DNA of 8,322 nt, taken from contig CACZNF010000040.1 of the NCBI GenBank assembly GCA_902782395.1, positions 1-8,322 on the forward strand, written 5' to 3'. Origin of the DNA: an uncultured Erysipelotrichaceae bacterium. Lineage in GTDB: Bacteria; Bacillota_I; Bacilli_A; RFN20; CAG-826. The position numbers and the translations under genes were made by a program. Of the stretch, positions 1 through 6,080 are shown in pieces. The notes under the pieces were generated by a model. It saw only the letters and a program-made list of their open reading frames with translations. It was not told the DNA's origin and searched no databases. Position 1 is the stretch's first letter. Every line of letters begins with the position of its first letter.

Positions 1-714
1 CTTAATGCTATTGAATTGAGCACATCTATAATATAAGCCTTGTTTAATAACACCATTGGGTACGAGGTTTGATTTCCAACCACCTGTGTCACGGAAGTTA
101 ATAACGCCTTCGATACTCATATTGCGTGGAGCGGTATCAGCAACTTGATATTCCTTAACAGTAGCGGTCGCTAAAGCTTCTTCGCTAACTGCGGCTCTAT
201 AGTAGTATTTAACGCCAACTTCAGCGTTATAGAAATCGTATGACTTCTTTGTGCTTGTTACTGTTTGAGCGTCAGCAAATGTGTTGTCTTTTGAGACTTG
301 CACATAGTATGTTTGAGCGTCAGCAAGTTCTGCGAATGCTAATTCCAAGGCCTTAGGTTGTGATAAATCTGGATGTGATCGATGATCTTCAGCATTAACA
401 TTAGGGATGTATGCTTTAATATTTCTCCAATCTGGATCTTTGAGATAAGAATACTGTAAATCAGTATGGATATCATTTTCAGGAGCGGTAAGCTGTAAGG
501 CTACACCACTTGGGCCAGCTTGAGAAGATGATGAACTAGATGATTTTGAACTGCTTGGAGTTGATTGTTGAGATTGTTCAGAACTTTGACTATCTGTGGT
601 TTGTTGACTCTCTGGTTCAGATCCCTTTGATTCAGAAGAAGGAGCAACTGGTTGATTACACGCAGATAAAATTAATGAACTGAGCATTAAAACGAACAAT
701 GCTTGTTTTTTCAT
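1..714 (-). CDS. Tyrosine-phosphatase-family lipoprotein, N-terminal part (runs off left edge)
   Basis: The frame is open from an ATG at 714 to base 1 (238 codons, no stop), so the 3' end lies outside. An AAGAGGT ribosome site at 723-729, 8 bases upstream, fixes the start. Residues 1-19 are a lipoprotein signal peptide ending in the lipobox LSAC (Cys19), so the protein should be anchored on the outer face of the membrane. A Ser/Gln/Glu-rich linker (about 20-70) follows, then a probable FN3-like beta domain (about 78-195, with TYYVQVS and KYYYRA strands). From about 200 the motif NFRDTGGW (N206-W213) plus IKQGLYYRCAQFN matches the start of Y_phosphatase3/DSP-type phosphatases, which hydrolyse phosphotyrosine or related phosphoesters. 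The catalytic HCxxGxxR loop would lie beyond the edge and cannot be seen. The gene is separated from its upstream neighbour by a terminator, so it should have its own promoter in 715-802, where I found no convincing -35/-10 pair. Confidence 0.8.
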   Translation of the reverse strand, partial: MKKQALFVLMLSSLILSACNQPVAPSSESKGSEPESQQTTDSQSSEQSQQSTPSSSKSSSSSSSQAGPSGVALQLTAPENDIHTDLQYSYLKDPDWRNIKAYIPNVNAEDHRSHPDLSQPKALELAFAELADAQTYYVQVSKDNTFADAQTVTSTKKSYDFYNAEVGVKYYYRAAVSEEALATATVKEYQVADTAPRNMSIEGVINFRDTGGWKSNLVPNGVIKQGLYYRCAQFNSIK

Positions 715-802
715 AACTATTTACCTCTTATGGGTTTATTTTTCCATTTTTAATTTATTGAACACATGATTATTCTACTTTTTATATAGGTTTATTATGT
801 GG

Positions 803-834
803 CAAAACAAAACCAGGCACCGAAGCGCCTGGTT
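803..834 (-). terminator. Intrinsic terminator of the large lipoprotein gene
   Basis: On the minus strand, 28 bases past the stop of the 863-2839 gene, arms at 834-825 and 820-811 form a 10-bp stem (one G-U pair) closed by a C(UUCG)G tetraloop. A T-rich tract TTGTTTTG follows (810-803). The order stem then T-tract points to the minus strand and separates this transcription unit from the phosphatase gene at 1-714. Confidence 0.9.
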
Positions 835-862
835 CTATTAATTGGTTAGTAACTCAACTTAA

Positions 863-2839
863 TTAGTCAACGTAGATTAATCTAACGAGTTTGTCAGAAA
901 TTAATCTTGTGCCTTGATTACCGTGAGTATATTCGAATTCGATTGCACCTTGTGTGACATCAACAGTACCGATTTCGACAAATGTGCATACTGGAGCTTC
1001 TTTGAGAAGTGAGTTGAAAGCAACATCGCCAAGAGAGATTGTACCTTGTGCTTCACCAACTTTAATGGCGTAACCAGTGCCAAATTTTTGACCGCCGTTG
1101 TATGCGCTGTAAGCAAAGCTCATATATAATGCAACTTTACCAGCTTTTGGCATATTGAGATTCCACTTGAAGGCGAATTTTTTTGTAACTTTCATATCGC
1201 CATCAATAGCAGCAGCGTTATCGCCTGTGAAACCATCGAATTGGATACCTGTTTTGTCACAACCAGCACATGTAAGTGGGGAGACACCATTAGCATCTGC
1301 ATCACCGACTGTCCATTCGTGTTCATGTGGTGGGACATATGTTTCACCAGTAATTGTGGCATCACCCTTGAAGATAACTCTTAATGGGTTATCAAATGTA
1401 ACACGGTAGCCAATATTACCTTGTCTGATGTAAATCATGTTAGCACCAGCTTTGAGGTCGAATGTGCCTAAAGGCATATATTTACCAGCTGTTTTATCTA
1501 AGACATCTTGCATTTTGTCTTCGCAACCCATTGGTTGGAATGCACCTTCGTTAACTTTAACGTAATATCTCCATGCATCTTCTGTGTCTTTATCAGCGTT
1601 GTTATCTGTCATGGTTTCATTACCACGGATCTTCATGTTGTAGAAGTATCTTTCAGCGTTGTTGAATTCAGCACCGACTTCAATCTTAGCACCTTTAACT
1701 TCAGCGGAAAGGTTGACTTTGAATGCGATAACTTTGCCTTTATCTAATTTGTATGTATTAGCGGCTTTGAATGCTGTATCTTGATCGCCTAAACCAAAGG
1801 CTTCTGGTTCGCCTTCAGCGCTTGTTTTAGAAGAAGCATAAGCGCCAGAGATGTCTTTCATTTCGACCATCGCAGCTTTTTCACCTGTGAAGGAATCGAC
1901 ACCAAGACTGACTGGTTTGCCATCTTCGTTAACTTTTGTTTCGGTAACTTTGTAATTAACAACGTGTTCATGTGGACCGAAGCCAACAAGAGCGAAGTTG
2001 TACATATCTGTTCTGAAACCACCTAAGTTGTAGATTTCGACTTCGTGAGCACCAGCGGTTAATGCTGGAAGTTGACCTGGGAATTGATACCAACCGGTAT
2101 TATCTTTCCAAGATTGATTTGTGTTATCTTCTGGAATGATATAAACGTTACCATCGAGTTTAATACCATAACGAGTAGCTGGTCTTTCTAAAACTGGATC
2201 ACCAGAGGCTTGTGGGACATATTCATAACCCTTAGCGTTGTCATCTTCGTATCTAGCGAAGACATCGTTTGTGTCGGTTCTCTTTGCCATTTTGACTAAG
2301 AGATTAGCGTTTTCGACTGCTTCTGGGAGGTAGACGTTGTAGACGATGTGGCAACCTTTCTTGGTTACATCAGCGTCTTGATAGTTAGCTGTAGAACTGA
2401 ATCTAATGGCTTTACCACTTGCTCTACTTTCTGGACCAGAAGTTGATCTTTCTGTTGTTTTGGTCTTGTCATAATCTAAAGCGCTCCAAGCAACTGCGTA
2501 CTTGTCGCAATCTTTACATTTGTACATTTCTTCAGCAACAGCGCCTTCTTCTTCTAAGACGTCAACCTTTTCAGAACCTTCTAAATCGTGAATGTGGATT
2601 TGAGGTGCTGGAGTTGTGGATGTGGATTGACCACCACCAGATGTTGATGGGTTAGTTGATGGGTTAGATGTTGGTTGAGATGTTGGTTGAGATGTTGGAT
2701 TACCGGAAGAATCTGGTACTTTAGACTCAGATGTCTTTCCGCCGGTCTTACAACCTGTCAACGCCATCGCTAACATCACGCCAGCGATTGTTAAGATTTT
2801 TGTTTTTTTCATAAATCTTTTCGCAACGTAAAGTTGCAT
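863..2839 (-). CDS. Large surface lipoprotein with three beta-sandwich-like repeats and HxH/CxxC motifs
   Basis: I do not recognise a named family. There is a lipoprotein signal peptide with lipobox LTGC (Cys30 from the ATG at 2839; Cys21 from an alternative ATG at 2812). The 2839 start has the better ribosome site (AAAGG, but only 4 bases away); the 2812 start gives a more typical signal length, so the start is unsettled. A Thr/Ser/Pro linker (about 31-79) leads to three domain-sized repeats, about 115-288, 309-500 and 528-658. Each is rich in alternating hydrophobic strands and the first two end in a pattern like LxAGAxxxxIxxxG, resembling carbohydrate-binding (CBM6/35-type) sandwiches. Linkers before each repeat carry HIH (82-84), HEH (290-292) and HEHEW (505-509). 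The first and third are followed by CxxC (C108/C111, C524/C527). No catalytic motif is seen. The gene is monocistronic with its own terminator. A ligand- or glycan-binding role is inference from fold-like features and from neighbouring xylA. Confidence 0.75.
   Translation of the reverse strand: MQLYVAKRFMKKTKILTIAGVMLAMALTGCKTGGKTSESKVPDSSGNPTSQPTSQPTSNPSTNPSTSGGGQSTSTTPAPQIHIHDLEGSEKVDVLEEEGAVAEEMYKCKDCDKYAVAWSALDYDKTKTTERSTSGPESRASGKAIRFSSTANYQDADVTKKGCHIVYNVYLPEAVENANLLVKMAKRTDTNDVFARYEDDNAKGYEYVPQASGDPVLERPATRYGIKLDGNVYIIPEDNTNQSWKDNTGWYQFPGQLPALTAGAHEVEIYNLGGFRTDMYNFALVGFGPHEHVVNYKVTETKVNEDGKPVSLGVDSFTGEKAAMVEMKDISGAYASSKTSAEGEPEAFGLGDQDTAFKAANTYKLDKGKVIAFKVNLSAEVKGAKIEVGAEFNNAERYFYNMKIRGNETMTDNNADKDTEDAWRYYVKVNEGAFQPMGCEDKMQDVLDKTAGKYMPLGTFDLKAGANMIYIRQGNIGYRVTFDNPLRVIFKGDATITGETYVPPHEHEWTVGDADANGVSPLTCAGCDKTGIQFDGFTGDNAAAIDGDMKVTKKFAFKWNLNMPKAGKVALYMSFAYSAYNGGQKFGTGYAIKVGEAQGTISLGDVAFNSLLKEAPVCTFVEIGTVDVTQGAIEFEYTHGNQGTRLISDKLVRLIYVD
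2644..2703 (-). repeat. 12-base tandem repeats in the lipoprotein linker
   Basis: On the plus strand TTGATGGGTTAG occurs twice in tandem (2644-2667), followed by two exact copies of ATGTTGGTTGAG (2668-2691) and a partial third. They encode the NPST and SQPT tetrapeptide repeats just after the lipid-anchored cysteine. Being multiples of three, slippage here would change linker length without breaking the frame. Confidence 0.85.
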
Positions 2840-2890
2840 TTTTCCTTTCTTTCAAAGAGTTTTGTCATTATCTACCGTGCTGGACTCTTT
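2823..2890 (-). promoter_or_regulatory. Leader hairpins around the lipoprotein start
   Basis: Two inverted repeats lie in the transcribed leader. One pairs AAAGAGT (2854-2860) with ACTCTTT (2884-2890) across a 23-base loop, ending 14 bases before the ATG at 2839. The other is GCAAC-5-GTTGC (2823-2837), lying between the two candidate start codons (2839 and 2812). If translation starts at 2812, the second hairpin sits in the untranslated leader and separates the purine-rich ribosome site from that start. Function is inferred from position only. Confidence 0.35.
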
Positions 2891-3117
2891 TCAAAACCAA
2901 CAAGGCAAAAGAACAAAAAAACAGAATTTTATGCAAATATGTTTTTCTTCATACCTTATCTTAAGATTGCCACGCATGTACGTGTATGCTTATCTTGCGA
3001 TATTATAGGGTATGTTTTTGCTTTTCACTTTTCCTTATTATCAATATTATTCTTGTGTTAATCGTGCTTTTTTTATCGAGAAACATTTGGCCATTTTTAG
3101 TTGAAAAAGTTGAACAT
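2840..3117. other. Gene-free gap: leader and promoter region of the lipoprotein gene
   Basis: No believable gene is present. A plus-strand frame from 2834 to 3061 has no ribosome site, and its composition is AT-rich and low-complexity. The stretch holds leader hairpins near the gene, a perfect 10-bp palindrome ATCTTAAGAT (2958-2967), an imperfect 16-bp dyad GCATGTACGTGTATGC (2974-2989) flanked by two direct copies of TTATCTT (2956-2962, 2990-2996), and a TATAAT box on the minus strand at 3002-3007. I recognise no riboswitch or tRNA. Confidence 0.6.
3002..3030 (-). promoter_or_regulatory. Possible promoter of the large lipoprotein gene
   Basis: A perfect minus-strand -10 hexamer TATAAT lies at 3007-3002, but the -35 position (about 3025-3030, AAGTGA) is poor and no TG extension is present. 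If real, transcription would start near 2995 and give a leader of about 155-180 bases. The palindrome/direct-repeat cluster at 2956-2996 would then lie at or just downstream of the start site, where a repressor would act. Confidence 0.3.
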
Positions 3118-3151
3118 AAAAAACCATCGGGCTTTCAACTCGATGGTTTTT
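3118..3151 (-). terminator. Intrinsic terminator of xylA
   Basis: A 13-bp stem (one G-U) is formed by arms 3119-3131 and 3139-3151 with a 7-base loop. It starts 20 bases past the xylA stop on the minus strand, and the T-run of the distal arm continues as TTTTTTATG. The T-rich opposite flank means it could also work in the other direction. Confidence 0.9.
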
Positions 3152-3171
3152 ATTGATTTTGTAATGCTTAA

Positions 3172-4494
3172 TTACTTGCCGAATAAGACATCATTAACGA
3201 TGGCTTCGAGCATTTCTTGACGGCCACTGCCTGGAAGTTCAGGAGCACCCATCTTGCAAGCGTAATCAGATAATTCTTTTAAGCTTGTTTGGTTATTTAA
3301 GATCTTTTGACCAACTTCTGTGTTGTGGAAAGAAGAGTACTTCTTTTCGATGAATTGATCAATACGACCATCTTCGATGATTTGAGCTGCTTTGATTAAA
3401 CCTAAAGCGAATGTATCCATACCTAAGATGTAGGCAAGGAACATATCTTCCATTGTGTAGGATGGACGACGTGTTTTGGAGTCAAAGTTGAAACCACCTG
3501 TTAAACCACCATTCTTTAAGACTTCGTACATACATTGTGTAGCACTGTAGACATCGAATGGGAATTCATCTGTATCCCAACCTAAGAGCATATCGCCTTG
3601 GTTAGCATCGATAGAACCTAACATACCATTAATGGCGGAGATTCTTAAATCGTGTTGGAATGTATGACCCGCTAAAGTAGCGTGGTTAGCTTCGATGTTC
3701 ATCTTGAAGTCTTTGTCTAAGCCGTGGGCTCTTAAGAAGCCAATAGCTGTCGCGGCGTCGAAGTCATATTGGTGTTTCATTGGTTCTTTTGGTTTTGGTT
3801 CGATGTAGAAGTCACCTTTGAAACCGATGGAACGGCCATATTCAACAGCCATCTTCATTAAACGAGCAATGTTTTCTTGTTCGAATTTAACGTCTGTATT
3901 GAGTAATGTTTCGTAACCTTCACGACCACCCCAGAAGACATAACCTCTACCACCTAATTTAACAGTGATATCTAAGGCTTTCTTAACTTGAGCAGCAGCG
4001 AAAGCGAAGACGTCCGCACTATTTGTAGAACCAGCACCGTTGCAGAAACGTGGGTTGCTGAACATATTGGCGGTACCCCATAAGCACTTAATATCTGTGC
4101 CTTTCATCTTCTCTAAGATGTAATCGGAGATTTCGTCTAATTCTTTGTTTGTATCTTTGATGTCTGCGCATTCTGGAACTAAGTCAACATCGTGGAAGCA
4201 GAAATATCTGATACCGAGTTTCTTCATGAATTCGAAACCAGCATCAACTTTTGCTTTAGCGTGTTCCATTGTGCCAACTTTAGCACCAAAGCTCTTATCG
4301 GCTGGGCCAGCACCGAACATATCGACACCAGTCGCACCAAGGTTGTGCCACCAAGCCATAGCGAATGGAAGGTGTTCTTTCATTGGTTTGCCTAAAATCA
4401 TTTGGTCCGGATTGTAGTAATGGAAGGCGAAAGGATTCTTGCTTTCTTTACCTTCAAATTTAATTTCCGGAATATTTGGAAAAATTTCTTTCAT
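3172..4494 (-). CDS. xylA: Xylose isomerase
   Basis: Converts D-xylose to D-xylulose (and, in this family, D-glucose to D-fructose) in the cytoplasm, the first step of bacterial xylose use before the pentose phosphate pathway. Start chosen at ATG 4494 (MKEIFPNIP), 6 bases after AGAGGT at 4501-4506; an in-frame ATG at 4524 would add ten uncharacteristic residues and lies on top of the ribosome site region. The resulting 440 residues match class II enzymes. Catalytic His101 and Asp104 lie in FCFHDVD. The metal and substrate residues are Glu232 and Lys234 (EPKP), Glu268 and His271 (IEANH), Asp296, Asp307, Asp309 (GWDTDEF) and Asp338. All are intact. It stands alone with its own terminator; no xylulokinase, transporter or XylR lies in the window, so the rest of the pathway must be elsewhere. 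Inverted repeats upstream suggest sugar-responsive control. Confidence 0.98.
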   Translation of the reverse strand: MKEIFPNIPEIKFEGKESKNPFAFHYYNPDQMILGKPMKEHLPFAMAWWHNLGATGVDMFGAGPADKSFGAKVGTMEHAKAKVDAGFEFMKKLGIRYFCFHDVDLVPECADIKDTNKELDEISDYILEKMKGTDIKCLWGTANMFSNPRFCNGAGSTNSADVFAFAAAQVKKALDITVKLGGRGYVFWGGREGYETLLNTDVKFEQENIARLMKMAVEYGRSIGFKGDFYIEPKPKEPMKHQYDFDAATAIGFLRAHGLDKDFKMNIEANHATLAGHTFQHDLRISAINGMLGSIDANQGDMLLGWDTDEFPFDVYSATQCMYEVLKNGGLTGGFNFDSKTRRPSYTMEDMFLAYILGMDTFALGLIKAAQIIEDGRIDQFIEKKYSSFHNTEVGQKILNNQTSLKELSDYACKMGAPELPGSGRQEMLEAIVNDVLFGK

Positions 4495-4508
4495 ATGTAT
4501 ACCTCTTC

Positions 4509-4527
4509 GATATGATATTGACATATC
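4509..4527 (-). promoter_or_regulatory. Candidate operator dyad at the xylA transcription start
   Basis: GATATG-7-CATATC is a perfect 6-bp inverted repeat just upstream of the xylA ribosome site, with a nested GATAT-4-ATATC on the minus strand. Given the promoter proposed at 4531-4558 it would straddle the start of transcription, a classic repressor position. It does not resemble the Bacillus XylR operator I know, so the regulator is unknown. Confidence 0.35.
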
Positions 4528-4530
4528 AAA

Positions 4531-4558
4531 ATCATAAATAAAGTGACTTTCTTGCTAA
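4531..4558 (-). promoter_or_regulatory. Probable xylA promoter
   Basis: Minus-strand -35 TTAGCA (4558-4553) and -10 TATGAT (4536-4531) are separated by 16 bases, placing the start of transcription near 4525, about 30 bases before the ATG. Matches to consensus are 4/6 and 5/6. The -10 lies inside one arm of the long inverted repeat 4531-4593. Confidence 0.45.
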
Positions 4559-4593
4559 TATAAAGCGTATTTCAATATGAGAGTATTTATGAT
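4531..4593. repeat. Perfect 10-bp inverted repeat flanking the xylA promoter
   Basis: ATCATAAATA (4531-4540) and TATTTATGAT (4584-4593) are exact reverse complements separated by 43 bases. One arm covers the proposed xylA -10 box, the other lies upstream of the -35. Two such half-sites about five helical turns apart could support a DNA loop or two regulator dimers; in AT-rich DNA a chance match is possible. Confidence 0.4.
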
Positions 4594-4671
4594 ATATAAT
4601 TTTTAATTATATGCGCTATATATTTATATGGATAATTAAACGATAGAAAAATTCATTTTATTTTTTAAAAT

Positions 4672-4732
4672 AACCGGTTTTCAGTATTTTCACACAAATA
4701 GTGTTTACACTTTTAAACAATATTTGTAAAAT
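4672..4732 (+). promoter_or_regulatory. Promoter of the membrane-protein gene, with upstream dyads
   Basis: The -35 TTTACA (4704-4709) and -10 TAAAAT (4727-4732) have the ideal 17-base spacing, giving a start near 4739 and a leader of only about 17 bases before the ATG at 4756. A perfect palindrome AACCGGTT (4672-4679) and a dyad ACAC-5-GTGT (4692-4704) touching the -35 box lie just upstream and could bind a regulator. Confidence 0.7.
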
Positions 4733-4755
4733 AGTTTGACTGCGAGGTAAACAAA

Positions 4756-5808
4756 ATGAAAGAAAGAACAAAAGAAGTAGTTAGAGATGGATTTGGCTCA
4801 TTAATTAGTAATGCTGCAGCGTTAAGAGGGGCAAAAAGTGGCCCATTCTGGCTCACATTATTATTCTTCATTTTCTCTTTATTATTACCAATCCTTCCAA
4901 TCTTCGTTACACAAGCAAACACTAAAGGTTCTAGTTTCTTAGGAAACAATAGCTATAGTTTAGAAAAATATCTTCCATCTATTGGTTTAGATTTAAAGAA
5001 CCAAGGTTATGAATTCCATATTACAGAAGAACACGAACTTGAAATCTATAAAGATGACAAGAACGTTTCATTAGCCGAATACACAACTTCCGCACCTTTC
5101 GCAGTATATGAAAATCAAGTTAGTAAGCAATATGACTTTGTGGTTTATGTGAGCAATGAAACAGGTAGTAAAGAAAAGAAAGCTTTCAATACTGCAGTAA
5201 GTTCTAATAAGTACACATTAAACACCACCACAAAATCTGAAGAAAAAGATGGTACATATATCCCAAGTTATATGATTCTTTTTAAGAATTCCATTTATGT
5301 TGCTATTTACTCTAAGGACGCCACTACCGCTGTGACTGGTTCCTATATGGGTGACTATAAGACAATGGAAGCAACCAATGAAGGTTTAAGCAAATTCTTA
5401 AAGGTTACTGATAAAGACGGTAAAGAAGTGGCCGCTAATATTTATGATAATAACTACACCGATGGTGTGTTCAAAAACTTTAAAAAAGTCATGGATAGAT
5501 CCTACGACACCTTAAAGATTCAAAATATGTGGGGCACAAGTGGTATCTACTTAGGTATCTTCGCTGGCTTAAGCATTGTTATGGGCTTCATTATGTGGAT
5601 CTTAACCCGTGGTAAGAATAATCCAAACAATTACTTCACTCCATGGTTAACACAAAAAGTTGAAGCAAGATTAGCCTTAGCACCAGCGCTTATTACCTTA
5701 GTGTTAGGTTTCTTCTTACCTCAATATATCCCAATCGCTTTTATCGTCACATTAGGCTTAAGAGTGATGTGGATTTCAATGAAGGAATTAAGACCTTTAC
5801 AAAACTAA
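4756..5808 (+). CDS. Multi-pass membrane protein with large extracytoplasmic domain (possibly DUF1189-like)
   Basis: 350 residues, start set by GAGG (4744-4747), 8 bases before the ATG. One hydrophobic segment at about 31-51 (FWLTLLFFIFSLLLPILPIF) follows a basic N-terminus. A polar domain of about 210 residues comes next, rich in Tyr, Lys, Asn and Thr with alternating strands. Then come segments at about 262-283, 306-322 and 324-342, the last two as a hairpin. The expected topology places the middle domain outside the cell. This one-plus-three layout recalls DUF1189 proteins, a family annotated near maltodextrin genes, but I see no decisive motif and the protein is longer than I would expect for that family. 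It is the only plus-strand gene, divergent from xylA, so shared control with sugar use is possible. Its stop overlaps that of the convergent 91-residue gene, leaving no room for a terminator. Confidence 0.8.
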   Translation: MKERTKEVVRDGFGSLISNAAALRGAKSGPFWLTLLFFIFSLLLPILPIFVTQANTKGSSFLGNNSYSLEKYLPSIGLDLKNQGYEFHITEEHELEIYKDDKNVSLAEYTTSAPFAVYENQVSKQYDFVVYVSNETGSKEKKAFNTAVSSNKYTLNTTTKSEEKDGTYIPSYMILFKNSIYVAIYSKDATTAVTGSYMGDYKTMEATNEGLSKFLKVTDKDGKEVAANIYDNNYTDGVFKNFKKVMDRSYDTLKIQNMWGTSGIYLGIFAGLSIVMGFIMWILTRGKNNPNNYFTPWLTQKVEARLALAPALITLVLGFFLPQYIPIAFIVTLGLRVMWISMKELRPLQN

Positions 5809-6080
5809 TCACCGTAGTCACTACCACGTGATTTATCTTCAGCGTAAATCTGAAGAGCGTCAGTGACATCAGTGACTTCTAGGTAAATATAGTTGTCTAT
5901 TTCCGTTAACGGATTCTCAAAGTTACCGGTAAAGACAACTTTTTTATTTCTCTTCACTAGTTCCATCATGACTGGTTCTAAGTAAAATGACTCACCACTC
6001 TCTAAGAAATATAAAGCGGAGAAGGGATTGCTCTTATCTTCTTCTTTTCTTAAATCTTTGAATTCTTCATAGTCTCTCAT
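5805..6080 (-). CDS. Hypothetical 91-residue protein, translationally coupled to rlmH
   Basis: I do not recognise this protein. The ATG at 6080 overlaps the rlmH stop as ATGA, and GAGGT (6090-6094) lies 9 bases upstream within the rlmH coding end, so real translation is likely. The N-terminus is highly charged (MRDYEEFKDLRKEEDKS) and there is no signal peptide or membrane segment. The middle has the look of a small alpha/beta protein: SALYFLESGE, then a helix-like LEPVMMELVKRNKK, a strand KVVFTGNF and a strand NYIYLEVTDV. The acidic C-terminus ends in SRGSDYGD. It is cytoplasmic by appearance. It is the last gene of the dnaB-walJ-rlmH operon, and its TAG stop shares two bases with the stop of the opposing membrane-protein gene. 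The coupling suggests expression at ribosome-biogenesis levels, but no function can be assigned. Confidence 0.75.
   Translation of the reverse strand: MRDYEEFKDLRKEEDKSNPFSALYFLESGESFYLEPVMMELVKRNKKVVFTGNFENPLTEIDNYIYLEVTDVTDALQIYAEDKSRGSDYGD
5836..5856. repeat. Perfect 7-bp hairpin in the convergent 3' region
   Basis: TCTTCAG and CTGAAGA pair across a 7-base loop within the end of the 91-residue gene, 28 bases beyond the stop of the plus-strand membrane-protein gene. No T-tract follows on either strand, so it is not a standard terminator. It might still stabilise or pause a read-through transcript. Confidence 0.4.

Noticed and set aside
901..1747. Several 70-85 codon frames overlapping the large lipoprotein gene
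   Set aside because: They lie inside a long convincing gene in another frame or strand and lack start signals or protein-like composition.
2834..3061. Plus-strand frame of 75 codons in the gap upstream of the lipoprotein gene
   Set aside because: It has no ribosome site, overlaps the lipoprotein start and leader, and its product is low-complexity with no recognisable feature.
4145..4417. Plus-strand frames opposite xylA (also 4192-4395)
   Set aside because: They are antisense to a complete, fully conserved xylose isomerase and have no ribosome sites.
4495..4524. Upstream xylA start at 4524 (ten extra residues)
   Set aside because: The ATG at 4494 has a well-placed AGAGGT and gives the family length with His101/Asp104/Glu232 numbering; the longer start would lie at or upstream of the predicted transcription start.
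4556..4576. Possible catabolite-repression (cre) site near AAAGCGTATTTCA
   Set aside because: Alignment to the TGNAANCGNWNNCA consensus fails at the conserved TG and at the final C, so it is not a supported CcpA site.
6077..6080. Mycoplasma-type code with TGA as tryptophan
   Set aside because: TGA is the natural end of rlmH after the conserved YHK tail, and the tryptophan codons examined in conserved genes are TGG.
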